DNA of 17,805 nt from Ichthyophonus hoferi (Eukaryota; Opisthokonta; Ichthyosporea; Ichthyophonida; Ichthyophonidae). Under the pieces are notes generated by a model, which searched no databases, was not told the origin of the DNA, and saw only the letters and a program-made list of their open reading frames with translations. This document shows positions 1 to 10,574 of this stretch, piece by piece. The stretch is from assembly GCA_002751075.1 (NCBI GenBank), contig NAOQ01000080.1, forward strand, positions 113,821 through 131,625. Reading direction: 5' to 3'. The translations under genes were made by a program, and so were the position numbers. Position 1 is the first letter of the stretch, and each line of letters begins with the position of its first letter.

Positions 1-917
1 TCGTAGCGTTTTTTAATTAGTATTCTTGTAAGAACACAATTTTCAGCCAAAACCTAGTTCTTTAATCTCAAGAATTTATAACTAAACTGCAACACTGTTA
101 TAAAAAAAATCTTCTAATATTGCTAGGACAAAAAAGAATTTTAGCAGAGGTTTACGACACGATGGTGTTATTCGCATTACTATATAAACTACATGAAGTA
201 CCTATTCTTCTCGCTGCCTATCAATATAATCCGAAGTACAATGTACCCCACATAGATCAATTAATTATTATAATAAAAACTATAATGGGTATCCATTCAT
301 ATCGGTACCTATCAATTATTAATGCACTACATCATATCATAGATCCTTATATTTGCAGAAAGCACAATACATACTACATACTGCCAATTTTTCTCACACT
401 CAAAAATGTCTAATGAACAAATCTGAATACCATAATGCATTAGTAGATATATACATACAACAAACTTATAAGACTATATAATATTTACTGTAATATGTTC
501 ATATTTATTAGAATGTTCCAAGTTCCATAAAACACAAATGAAGCCAGCAAACCCCACACCCATTTTCCCTTTCATCTTGACATCGACTACCTATGCAATG
601 TAGGCGATGAGGTTAGTTTTTATGGCAAGCAGAATTTCAAAAGTAAAGGACAAAGGAGAAATAAATGTTAAGGGAGAAGGAAAAATGATAAATGAAACTC
701 TAAAATATAAAAAACATGCCCATCAGGCACGCTATGTTTTCAAGTCCCGAGTTGCTTCTCTTTTAAGCTTATCTATATTCATCTAGTAGCGGCAATCTTT
801 CCACACCCAATTAAATCTAATATATAGGACTTTAAAGTTCCACCTGAGCCAATTGAGGGCGAGATCCAATGATGATTAGACCAATTGGACCAGATCCTGG
901 AATTGGAGAGATGAAGC
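1..917. other. Left flank and 3' region of the PA2G4-like gene, no gene seen
   Basis: AT-rich sequence without a coding signal I can support. The stretch nearest the stop codon at 918 is probably 3' UTR of the minus-strand gene. Positions 845-910 carry several CCAAT/ATTGG motifs packed together. A short, more GC-rich patch at about 540-610 has an AG-bounded open stretch on the minus strand, but no conserved family and no partner exon. The long open frame at 120-413 on the plus strand has no ATG start and AT-driven composition, so I do not call it. Confidence 0.6.
504..509 (-). terminator. Candidate polyadenylation signal AATAAA of the PA2G4-like gene
   Basis: TTTATT on the plus strand reads AATAAA on the minus strand, about 410 bases past the stop codon. 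It is the first canonical signal I find downstream, so the 3' UTR would be fairly long. In an AT-rich background this hexamer is weak evidence. Confidence 0.3.
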
Positions 918-3900
918 CTATTCTTTCATAGCAGAAGCAGTCACAGCCTATAGTAGGGAGAGTGATTAATACACATATTCCTTACATATTCTGGACAACA
1001 ACTAGGTATACCATAGAACAAGTGTAAATGTAGGTATTGGAGGTATGTGCAATAAGAATATAAGATATTAACATGATAGAAACACAGTAAGTGGAATGCA
1101 CTCATATATATTGGTCGAGTGCTTATACACACCTTGGCCTTCTTGGGCGCCTGGCCAACCTTAGTGGTAACAGCAGTCTCCATCAACTTGTTGAGCTCAG
1201 CATCGGAGATACTCTTTTCACTATGAACGTAGGGGAGAGTAGTAGCACCCTGTATGTGAATATGTGGGTAAGTATAAGTATATATATGCAAAGAAAAAAC
1301 TTGGAAAGTAGTAGTCACACTTAGAAAACTAAAAGAGATGTAGAAGGAAGTTTAGACAAGAGAAAAGAAATAAGAAACAGAACCAAAAGCCACTACGTAC
1401 AGTAAGGCGGACTGGGCCAGTAGGTAAAAGCAGCATAGTGAATTTGAAGCGTGCAACAGTATGGCCAGCTCTCTCAAACAGAACGGGGTAAGAAAGAAGC
1501 AGCTCATTGCGAGCACACTCAGTGGCGGCCATGCTCGCTCTAACGTCATTGCCATGGGCTCTGTATATTTATAAAAAGAAAGAATAGGAAAGAGGTATTA
1601 GAAAATGGAGAATTGGTACATAACACAACATGGGAAGCAACAGTTGTAGTATAAATTAATAAAGGGATAATCAGATATTGAAAAAAGGATTGTCTGTGAC
1701 AGAATCCATGTCTTTTCTTCTTCTGAAGAAATACCGATTAAAGGTCTTCTTCTACCTTTATTTAATCCCCTATTTGAAATTGCAACCAATATCCACAACA
1801 GTGAGATAATAATAGCACAGATTGATATAGATAAATGTTACAAGTTATTACCTCAAAGTGAAAGGCATCACGGGGGTATTCTTGATAACATCGGCCATAA
1901 ACTGTCTGGAATTCTTCAGTTTCAACTGTTGAATTACAGTCGTGTTAGAATGCAAAACGGATGTAGTTATAGTTTAGATGTATAGTATATCAAATAGAAA
2001 TAGTGAAGTGTATACCATGGGTGTTGCTGAGAAAGAACATTTACCTGATAGTGAGCATTGACATCTCTGCGGTAAATGGTTGACTTGACATCCATGGCGC
2101 GGGGCTATATATACATGCAAGAGAGGGAGAGGGAGGAGGGATTAGTGAATACATATGCTTTTACTATTAGAACATATCAGTGATGATACTTATGAAATAA
2201 CCCATGTCCTTATCCTACTATACCTGGAATGCATGTAAAAGTCGCCCCAATATAGACATACATACAAATACACAAAGTTTTATTCACTAACGAGACCCGT
2301 AAAAACACCTTTCCCTGTCCGGTTGTCATGGCAACAGGTATAATTGAACATATAAACATAAATACAAGCACAAATAACATCCATCATGTACATACCTTTC
2401 CCTCTCCAGTTGTCATAGAAACATCAATATTGTAAATCTCGTTTACTTCAAATTCAAAGTCCTCAGCTGGGCTATCAGCTATGGCCTTGTTTGGAATAAT
2501 CTAAACCATTTCCAAGGCAATTTTTTAAATAAAGATCATGAACATATGCCATTATTACAGTACAGAACCAATGGAAAAATAGAATACAATTACCATCGTA
2601 TGCTTTCAAATTTTAACATACAAACAGTAATTGGTTAGTACAGTGATACTTACCCTATTACCATCGATAACAAACTTCTTGGTGTTGCATGATTCTACAC
2701 CAAGAACTGGCTGGCAGTCAAAGGCCTTAGCGACCATTTCGATGCCCTTGGTCATGGCATAACTCTATTAAATACCCCTGTATTAGTGGCTGGATAAATT
2801 TTAAAAACAAATCACGTCTTGTTAAAACCTTGTAGATGATTGGTATTTGAAGCTAAAATATATCTTCCTGTTAACTCCAGTTAACATTATCAATTTAAAA
2901 CTAGAAATAATGCTCTGCAACCTCAAGAGCCTCTGTATTTGGTCAAAAAAAAAAAACATTTTTAAATTTAAAATTTTAAGTATTTTTTTTAAAAAAATAA
3001 TAGAAAATTATTAGTAAAGACCTAATACTCAGAACAGTAAAAGGTAAAATCATGATGATAATCCAGTCATAAGGTCTATGAGAGTAAAAACAATACAGTA
3101 AGATATTAAAATGAAATAAACTTACACTATAACTAATTCTATAAAACACATGTTTAAGCATCATTGTAATACCATATGGCATATACTATACTATACATCT
3201 TTACAGGAGGAAAAAATAAATATATACCGAGTTTCCTGGCTTAAGCATACGCATGGCCACTTCTGAGGCCATATATGCAGCACAGATGACATCAGCAGAC
3301 TTGCCTGTAGGTGATATGATTGGCAGTTATGATTAGCAGAAGGTTATGATAGGTGGAATGAAATGAGAAGTTAACATAAAAAAAAATAGAGTGGAAAGAG
3401 TGAAAATCTATATATACGTGAATGTATGTATGCACTGATACAATAATCTTATTTGCAACCTATCTATATTATTTAACTCAACTTCATGTACCAATGAAAA
3501 GGGTTATTCATAACAGCGTTAGCCCATCCATCCAATAGAATTCTAAAGAAAATATAAATACAACCAATCACATCTAACAATAATAGCCTTAAGTCATACC
3601 TTACCGCACCCTAATATAGAATAAAAATTAAAGCTGAGTCAGGATAGGCGGGATATAACTAACCAATAAGGGGCTGGTCTAGGGTAGGGTTAACCACGTG
3701 AGTGTGGCACACGGAGGCAATGTGTCCGTTAATATGGGCAGATAACTCACTGCCAGTAAGCACCTATGCATGTTAGATTATAAACAGGCTTTCATTGGTA
3801 TTTTAAATACTATAAACATATTATAAAAGTATATAATTAATTGCCTTCTAGCATGGCTTACTACAAGGGTTAGTATAAAGAAATATTAAGTATTCCAACA

Positions 3901-5003
3901 GATAATCGTATGGGCATTATATCCAACACGACATAAAAGCATGTCGCTCACTAACAATAAAAATGCAGCGTAAGTATTCAAAACTATATAAAAAAAGGAG
4001 ATAAAAAGGAGCTAGTAATGAAAAAGTTTATCATAAAGTATATGTATTTCTTATAATTTCAACACTAACGTAGTCACATCTTTTACTTACATCTTAACAA
4101 CATCGCCCACAGACAACACAAGGGTGTCGGTTGACAAAGGAGAGTAGTTGGATACACAGTTGTTGATAGAGAGACAGGTAGGGAAAGCAATGCCCTTCTC
4201 TACTTCTTTGGCCTTGAACACGCTGTTGAGCTGAGTGGATAGTGGAGAGGAATACACATTAGCACTCATTTAAAGACTAAATGAAAAAAGAAACTCATCA
4301 ATATAGAACAGTATAGTGTATGGTGATAGTAATAGTAAGGAAGGTCCAACTGAGTAGTTATGTTATTTTTTTTTGGCAGTGTTGCGAGTGTATTTATGTT
4401 TAAGGAAATAAGCAACAAAAAGAGGCTGTATTTTTATAGCCAAAAGAATATCATACAGAAATTTTATTTAAGATAAGTGATATAGTGCAATTATATATTT
4501 CAGGGTATACTTTTGCATAGGAAGATAGGGCGAATAATGGGATGCTAAATAATAGTATTTATAATAATCTTTTTATCAATAAAAAAACAACCAGTGAATT
4601 CTATAAAACAATAAGAAAAAAATACTTGTTCGTAATCTCAACATGTTTTTCGGGATACAGGATATATATGTGTCGGGTATATAATGTAAATGTGCAGGCA
4701 CGTATGTTTGCATGCCTGTGTGAATAGTTACTATACTGCCATGTATTGAAAGTATGAACAACTTATACATATAAAAGTTGCATATATTATCCACTCCATC
4801 TTCTCCTCTTCACCTACCTCATCTCTCATGCACTGATCACCACCCTCACACAGCTCGACAACACGCTTTCCAGCCACACACTCAATAATAATCTTCTCCA
4901 AGGTGCGGTTAACTATCTCAGATGCAACGTGAAACTGAGTAAGATCATCAACAGAGAGAGCCTCAGGGCCCTCGGGGACTATTTCAACTGCTGCACTAGA
5001 CAT
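918..5003 (-). CDS. PA2G4: PA2G4/EBP1-like protein (ErbB3-binding protein, M24 pita-bread fold), 11 exons, 381 aa
   Basis: Exons on the minus strand: 5003-4818, 4230-4091, 3749-3664, 3304-3228, 2764-2654, 2500-2396, 2104-2045, 1925-1852, 1560-1401, 1249-1133, 947-918. Joined they give 381 codons plus TAG with every phase consistent. The product follows human EBP1 from end to end: KGIAFPT (residues 74-80), NNCV, VKIELSAHINGHIAS (107-121), MLKPGN, FEFEVNEIY, TIYRRD, MPFTLR and FKFTMLLLPTGPVRLT. EBP1-family proteins are inactive relatives of methionine aminopeptidase 2 that bind ribosomes near the peptide exit tunnel and also act in the nucleolus. Two metal ligands of active enzymes (Asp251 and Asp262 of MetAP2) correspond to Glu110 and Ser121 here, so no peptidase activity is expected. 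The C-terminus has only a short basic patch (APKKAK) instead of the long poly-lysine tail of the human protein. The ATG at 5003 is the first in frame. It is head-to-head with the NIFK-like gene, 515 bp between start codons. Confidence 0.95.
2307..2336 (-). repeat. Partial copy of the end of PA2G4-like exon 6 plus its donor site, inside intron 6
   Basis: These 30 bases match 2394-2423 (the last codons of exon 6 and its 5' splice site) at 26 positions. On the minus strand the copy reads VAMTTGQGK then GTGTTT; the true exon reads VSMTTGEGK then GTATGT. The offset is 87 bp. No AG acceptor lies between the real donor and the copy, and reading through the real donor meets a stop at once, so the copy cannot be a simple extension of exon 6. 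Confidence 0.75.
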
Positions 5004-5106
5004 AATTATGGTAATAAGGAAAAAAACCACAGGAAAAAAGTGTATAGAGGTAGTAAGTGTTGTGAATCCAATTCAGTTATGGTTAGGCAGATAGATCGCT
5101 GTTACA

Positions 5107-5112
5107 CACGTG
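5107..5112. promoter_or_regulatory. E-box CACGTG upstream of the PA2G4-like gene
   Basis: Palindromic CACGTG within ACACGTGTA, 104 bases upstream of the minus-strand ATG at 5003. The same 9-mer recurs at 5425-5433 and 14438-14446. In animals and their relatives CACGTG is the Myc/Max-type bHLH site often found at ribosome-biogenesis genes; which factor binds here is inference. Confidence 0.6.
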
Positions 5113-5387
5113 TATGCATTTGCACTGTATGCATTAATGACAATTAGTATTATTGATTTTTATTCGTGAAATATCACGCTGTTCAGTATGTTTATTGTGT
5201 TGTAAATATCAATAATATTTTTACTAGATTCTTTAGTTAAAAATATATAGCTATTATTAATATATAGGAAATAATAGTATTTATTAAATAATTATACAAA
5301 AATGATTAATAAATTCATATTTATTATTTATATGTCTAATTTCTTTTACACTTTTATTAGATTTATAGATTTTTATATAAATAACCG

Positions 5388-5397
5388 GGGATATCCC
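5388..5397. promoter_or_regulatory. Perfect palindrome GGGATATCCC in a GC-rich promoter island
   Basis: Ten-base perfect palindrome inside a 17-base GC-rich patch (5385-5401), flanked on both sides by almost pure A/T. It lies 38 bp upstream of the NIFK-side E-box and 122 bp upstream of that ATG. It looks like a binding site for a dimeric factor, but I know of no factor to assign. Confidence 0.35.
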
Positions 5398-5425
5398 GGG
5401 GATTTTAATGAGAATGATTTTAGCA

Positions 5426-5431
5426 CACGTG
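5426..5431. promoter_or_regulatory. E-box CACGTG upstream of the NIFK-like gene
   Basis: CACGTG within ACACGTGTA, 88 bases upstream of the ATG at 5519. It forms the NIFK half of a pair of E-boxes flanking this divergent promoter. A CAGCTG at 5451-5456 is a second, weaker E-box-like site. Confidence 0.6.
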
Positions 5432-5518
5432 TACACACATACATACAAGTCAGCTGCGGCCGGTTTGTTGGTTGCAATTTCCACACTTTCTTTTCTACCT
5501 TTCTACAAATCTGTCATC

Positions 5519-8500
5519 ATGGCTCCCAAGAAAGGTGCTTATCAACTGATTTTATTAAGAGTATATTAATGATTGTATTAGTAACTGTATTGATAATTTT
5601 ATGGATAATTGTATTAAAGATTATATTAAGGTTTGTATTAATATATATTATTGAGTGTATTGATGAGTTTAATTTTGGCCTCTGCACTATACACACAATT
5701 AGTGTTGACTGGGTAGGTTCAAATATAACCTTATTAAAAGAGAGATGTCATAAAAAAAAATTACTTTTTTAGGTTACTGGGTATAGTATAAGTTTGAGGA
5801 ATAAAGAACAAGTGTGCTCCGTATAATCTGTACAAGTACAATACGAATGGAGTATGGTACGGGAAGGATATTATATGGGTAAATAGGCAGGCGAAAGAAC
5901 AGGGAATATAAGAGGGGTTGGACAGGGTTGTTCTTAACTGAGGTTTATTTGTAGTTATGGAGTCGATATTTTAATCTAGTAGATAACGATCTAGTACTAT
6001 ATACTTCAATAATTGCATTTATTGGCTTACCTGTTTTTCTTTTCTGTATGTACTATTAGTATATAGTTCTATTGTCTGGTCTTTCTCTTTCACTCTTGTA
6101 TCAAAGTAATTAGTTCACAACATGCAAATATAAACTAAACCATGATAGTTTAAAAAGCAGAGGTAAGCAAGGGTATATAAGGTATATGCCATAATAATAC
6201 CAACATATACCTATACACTTTCAAGTGCTTTTAGAACCAGTACTAGACTAATTATTCCTTTTGATCTCCCTAATGGGCCTCTAATTATATCCCTGTGTAA
6301 TTAATTAACATGTGAACTCCCCTAGTTGTTGGAAAGGCTGCGGCTAAGAAGAAGGTGATTGTGAAGTGCCAAGCCCCACCCGCATCTGAGCCTACTGTAT
6401 CTATCCCCAAAGAAAAGACCACCAGAGCAGGGCTTATGGGAGTGGTGATTAAGAATAAGGCAGAGAAGAAGGAGGCCAAGGAGGTGGCCAAAGAGGTGGT
6501 TGAGGACGTGAAGGAAGATGAGGAGGAGGTGAAGGAAGAGGTCCAGGAGGAAGAGGGTGAAAGTAGTGAGGAGGAGGGTGAGGGTGACGATGAGGAGGAT
6601 GCCACTCCTAAGGAAATGGTTATGGATGAGACCACTAAGGATAACATCAAGAAGAAAATTGCTTTGGCCCGACTCGCTAGGGTGTGTTTGCACTATATGT
6701 CCTTCTCCCCCTATTGGCTACGTCTTTTTTTCCTAAAGTGTTATTGGATTTGTGTCATGTGCCTCTACTTTGCTATGCTTTGACGTGTGAAAGTTACCCA
6801 CTCATAAATCCATGCAACGGCCTTCTAGCACATAGCCCCATTTCCAACCTTTCTCGCTCGTTTTGTTTGATTTTTTCTATTGTTTTCTTTCTCTCTTTTT
6901 TTTTCTTACCTACATTTCCCTACAGAAAAAAACTAACCCCCTCAGAGGTGTTGTATATCTCGGAAACCTTCCTTATGGTTTCTTTGACCAACAACTTAAA
7001 GGATTCTTCGGCCAGTTTGGCAAGGTATGTAATAGTTTGTTTGTTAATTTGTTTGGCCTTATAATGTTAATGGCTCTAGTATGATAGATAGATACCTTGA
7101 TGACACACTTCTCTGTTAAGTTTTGGTAATTCCTTTTTTATTCTGCTACATATGCTGTTTTTATTTTAACTACATTATGATATACATATTAACATACTAG
7201 TATTTATGTATTTGTAAACAATAATTGCTAATAATATTGTTACAGTTGACATGTATGCATACATAACGACACACACATAGTTATTTGTACACATAAATGC
7301 GATGATATTATCATACATACACATCACATTATTTTAGCTCTAATGATTTGTTCCTATCCCACAGGTAACACGTGTCTATCTTCCCCGCAACAAGAAGACA
7401 GGCAACACACGTGGTCATGCTTTTGTCGAATTTGAGCACCCTGAAGTTGCAAAAATTGTCGCTGAAACTATGAATAACTACCTTATGTTTAACCGCCTTG
7501 TCAAGTGTATGCCATTCTTGTCTCTCATTGGCTTATTAATTTTAACGGCTTTCTTTTATTTGCTGTTGCCCGAACATATACAGATCAAGCAATGGGTATT
7601 ATTCACTAGAAAGTCATTGGCATTAATCTTACAGCCCCACATATTCATAATGGATATCATTACCAATGCCTGGTTTTCTGTTATTTGACTATTAGTGTTC
7701 TGTGAATGGTTGGGATAGGTTATCTCTTGATGATCTTTCTCCAACCATGCCTTCCCTTTGTGTTTTTGTTGAGTGTAGATGCCTATGAACGAGCTACTAT
7801 AATTGGTCGTATATAGGGTTTATATTAATATGAACAACCAATTGTTATTTTTGTTACTATACTTAAGCATATTTTCCATTATATTATTATATATCTCCTC
7901 TTTGACCATACATACATATACACAGGCCAATATAAGTCTCACGAAGAACTTCATGCTGATACCTTTAAGAATGCACTCAAGAGATTCAAAAGGATTAACT
8001 GGAGAGAGCGCGAGAGAGCTACTCATAACATGGTCTGTATATGTATATTATTTATATAATATCACTATACATTTTTTATTGTCTTATTCCATTAGTTTAG
8101 CTTTCTTTCCTCTTTTTTCTTAAAGACTATGAACTACCAATGCAGTGACACTGTATATTAAATTTTGGTCTAAAGGGAGGTTTCATTGGTACTATAAATA
8201 ACCATAAACAGATAATAAAAATACCTGTTAAAACACACGTGGATGCATGTATATGTAGCGTTTCTTGATCTGTGTATTATGTGTATAGATATATGTTCAT
8301 ACCACTACATTGTCACAACATACTAACAGTTGAGTATATTTTATAGACCCGTACGGAGGAGCAACAGAAGAAGCGAGTAGCTGCACTTATCAAGGAAGAT
8401 GAGAAAAAGAGAGCCAAGCTTGCTGCTTTGGGCATTGATTATGACTTCCCTGGATATGTATGTACTACAAAGTGTATACCTAAATAGCGACGTACAGACA

Positions 8501-9198
8501 GATATATGGCCTTTTTATCAGACATGCCATATATTTTGTTAGTTTAATCTTACCTTTCTATAGTAAAACTATAACTATTCCACCCAATAGTTGCTTCTTT
8601 CCACATGGTCAAACCAATTGAACACTACCCTTGACCAGCCATGGACCAACCATTGTATGGTATTAATTACTATATAAGGCATTTGTTCCTCTACACACCA
8701 CACAGTATACTTAGTATGTCTTACTAGAAATAGAAACAGCAATATGGATTAACCCACTATGGACATATATAAGTAATTGTGATTTATCATTGCTTTCTTA
8801 CTTGCAGTGTATCTTATCTGTACGCCCTTCCCATGCCCAAGTATACCATTACTTACCATCCACTGTTATTTCTGCAGGAAGCCGATGCCAAGGCCCCACA
8901 GGAACCCCTCAAGATCTATAAGAAACCCAAGACCGCTGTGACTGCAACCCCTGCCGTTGCCAAGGAAAGTAAGAGGGCGATTGCCATTGCTGCTAAAAAG
9001 GTTGCCCCTAAGGGAAAGCCTGCCAAGACTGCCACCAAGAAAGATGCTGAGGTAGCTGCCAAGAAAGCTGCTGTGGAGCTGAAGACTGCACCTAAAAGGG
9101 CAGTAAAAAAGGCTGTGGAGGAGAAGGTGACAAGGAAGGCCACAGGCAAGGCTGCCGGCAAGGCCCCGGCCACCAAGAAACAGAAAACTAGTGCTTAA
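5519..9198 (+). CDS. NIFK: NIFK/Nop15-like nucleolar RRM protein, 8 exons, about 393 aa
   Basis: Exons: 5519-5534, 6326-6681, 6926-7024, 7365-7506, 7779-7808 (or -7805), 7926-8032, 8347-8457, 8878-9198, with consistent phases. The first exon codes only MAPKK plus one base. Residues about 50-110 are strongly acidic. An RRM spans about 131-205, with RNP2 (VVYLGNLP, 133-140) split by an intron from RNP1 (RGHAFVEF, 173-180), followed by [12 protein letters not shown], nearly identical to human [13 protein letters not shown] (279-287) matches the conserved GIDYDFP of NIFK. NIFK/Nop15 proteins bind the ITS2 region of pre-rRNA in early nucleolar pre-60S particles. The Ki-67-binding C-terminal part of human NIFK is not recognisable. 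Instead residues 309-393 form a Lys/Ala-rich, histone-H1-like tail shared with the zinc-finger gene downstream. Exon 5 and the unusual GTCTGT donor of exon 6 are the least certain parts. Confidence 0.9.
5554..5671 (+). repeat. Degenerate 12-bp tandem repeat in intron 1 of the NIFK-like gene
   Basis: Units resemble TTRATAATTGTA; examples are TTAATGATTGTA (5566-5577), TTAGTAACTGTA (5578-5589), TTGATAATTTTA (5590-5601), TTAAAGATTATA (5614-5625) and TTAAGGTTTGTA (5626-5637). Seven or so near-12-bp units are followed by shorter ones. Because 12 is a multiple of three, the array keeps one frame open and creates a spurious hydrophobic open reading frame across the exon 1-intron 1 boundary. Confidence 0.75.
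7779..7808 (+). other. Predicted symmetric microexon (27 or 30 nt) of the NIFK-like gene
   Basis: It is preceded by a strong pyrimidine tract ending TGTAG. Donor choices are GTCGTA (after 7805) or GTATAT (after 7808); both keep phase 1. Including it adds YAYERATII plus one or two residues just after the RRM. Skipping it joins phase 1 to phase 1 and restores LVKC, equivalent to the LLEC at the RRM end of human NIFK. It may therefore be a cassette exon or not an exon at all. Confidence 0.45.
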
Positions 9199-9221
9199 TA
9201 GATTATGTAGTGATATATATA
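8941..9221 (+). repeat. Inverted duplication, copy A: tail of the NIFK-like last exon and start of its 3' UTR
   Basis: Matches 11704-11923 on the opposite strand. Aligned bases are about 93% identical by hand count, and the last 45 or so bases through the stop codon are nearly identical. This copy has two extra in-frame segments, about 27 and 39 bases, coding [13 protein letters not shown] and [17 protein letters not shown] stretches. Similarity starts at ACTGCAAC inside the exon, not at a splice site, and continues through a TATATA tract after the stop. Confidence 0.9.
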
Positions 9222-9501
9222 TTTCGTTTATTAGGTGATTGGAATTGTTTGATATGGGTTGAAATAGGTGTTGAAATAGGGGCCCAGTAGCAAGAGTATG
9301 TACATTTAAGACTTCGTATAGATATGTATGTATATATGCTAGTATTTATTCATGTATACATACGTGCATACAGCTTATGCCCACACTAAATAACCCATAG
9401 CTTGTATTGCCCTATACCGCTATACCGCACCTGTACAACGAAAAGCATTCTACAATAGATTTCTGTTTTAATTAGTTACCGTGGCGTGCAGACTATTATT
9501 T

Positions 9502-9507
9502 AATAAA
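9502..9507 (+). terminator. Candidate polyadenylation signal AATAAA of the NIFK-like gene
   Basis: First canonical AATAAA downstream of the stop at 9198, about 300 bases away. It lies in AT-rich DNA, so it is only a candidate. Confidence 0.35.
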
Positions 9508-9636
9508 TATTAAGGAGAATGACCTGTCAATATTGGTAATCCCGTCCATATGGTTGTTGTATTCCAGTGCCTCTGTTTTTCTTGAGTATGCTTTGTCCCT
9601 GCATCATTGTTATAATGTTATGATATTATGTAGCGA

Positions 9637-9654
9637 ATATATATATATATATAT
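9637..9654. repeat. (AT)n microsatellite
   Basis: Uninterrupted alternating A/T for about 18 bases in the convergent spacer. Confidence 0.8.
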
Positions 9655-10574
9655 GTATGCATCAGATGAAGTACATTTTGTATATGCAGGTCAGTAGTTG
9701 AATGTGTGATATGATATGTTTAGTTAGCCTTTGAGAAATGTGCTATCAGAGTATGCATAGGAAGTGCAAAACATGGTTAGAAAGATAAGTAAGGAGTATA
9801 GCATGCAGGTATAGGAATAAACACATGAAATATAAATGATGTTTTGTATCTTAAATCTGACTTTCAGGGTTGTATATATGAAGTTATTACTAATCACGAT
9901 ATACCTACAAATGAAAGAGCGTTTAATATGTACATGCAATTATTTTTTATAAGGGCAATCCCACATAAATACGAACGAAATCTTATGATAAGCCAGATGC
10001 TGCTCAATTCGAGGTTTTATGACGTTTGGAAAGTTGTGAAAAATTGTTATATATATAGCAAAATATCTGTAAAACATCCAAAACAAAAACATAAACAGAC
10101 AGCTGACCCTGTTGTTAGAGTATCATTTCTTAAAACAAAACAACGAAACCTAACTTAAACCAGGTACACTGCGAAGAATAATGCTGGATTAGTCTCCATT
10201 ACGGTATACGAGCAATAATAAGAGCAAGAAACATAAGAACGCAAGCACATAACATAATATATAATATATCAACTTAGCTTCTTTCTAATTTTATAATCTA
10301 TCATTCAAACGAAAATAAAATCCAAGTCATAAAAAGAACCATTGCAGTATTATATGGCCTAAGGTTGTTCAATAAGCTATACATTTAAACACTTCAACGT
10401 CAATATAGAAGTGATAGTAAAGAATATATCTGTACAATGTCTTTCTCACTTAGTTATTTCATTTTAAGCCCATGCTAGTGTGTTTTGACATCAAAGCTAA
10501 TATTGATGCAGTTTTTCCAAATAATGTCATTGGGATGTCATGTATTATCTGAATAGTCATTGACATCAAAAGTA

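Larger units (their letters stand above)
5004..5518. promoter_or_regulatory. Divergent promoter between the PA2G4-like and NIFK-like genes
   Basis: The 515 bp between two outward-facing start codons must hold both promoters and 5' UTRs. Most of it is extremely AT-rich, with a GC-rich island at 5385-5401 around the palindrome GGGATATCCC, and two CACGTG E-boxes, one near each gene. Both starts are preceded by pyrimidine-rich stretches on their coding strand (5478-5505 plus strand; about 5015-5040 minus strand), which could be start-site or TOP-like tracts. No clear TATA box can be singled out in this background. Confidence 0.75.

Noticed and set aside
120-413. Open reading frame of 97 codons on the plus strand
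   Set aside because: It starts at TTG, not ATG, has AT-driven composition, no recognisable motif and no splice partners.
714-731. Short hairpin followed by a T run on the minus strand, terminator-like
   Set aside because: The stem is only four base pairs, and intrinsic terminators are not expected for eukaryotic mRNA genes.
3750-3763. Alternative acceptor TAG 14 bases upstream of PA2G4-like exon 3
   Set aside because: It would put exon 3 in the wrong frame; the ACTGGCAG acceptor gives VKIELSAHINGHIAS in line with the family.
4231-4269. ATG-started extension in front of PA2G4-like exon 2
   Set aside because: These bases are intron: the acceptor CAG ends at 4231, and joining exon 1 at 4818 to 4230 gives an ungapped match to the EBP1 family.
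5302-5772. 156-codon ORF over the promoter and intron 1 of the NIFK-like gene
   Set aside because: It is kept open by a 12-bp tandem repeat and overlaps the real exon 1 in another frame.
6285-6650. Serine-rich ORF on the minus strand
   Set aside because: It is the antisense of the Glu/Lys-rich acidic exon of the NIFK-like gene.
7088-7100. C-box-like TGATGA in introns of ribosome-biogenesis genes, possible C/D snoRNA
   Set aside because: I checked the TGATGA sites in introns and found no suitably spaced CTGA D box or terminal stem.
9844-10158. Open stretch with a protein-like look after an AG acceptor-like site
   Set aside because: No ATG at the start, no conserved motif I recognise and no neighbouring exon; kept only as a remark on the intergenic region.
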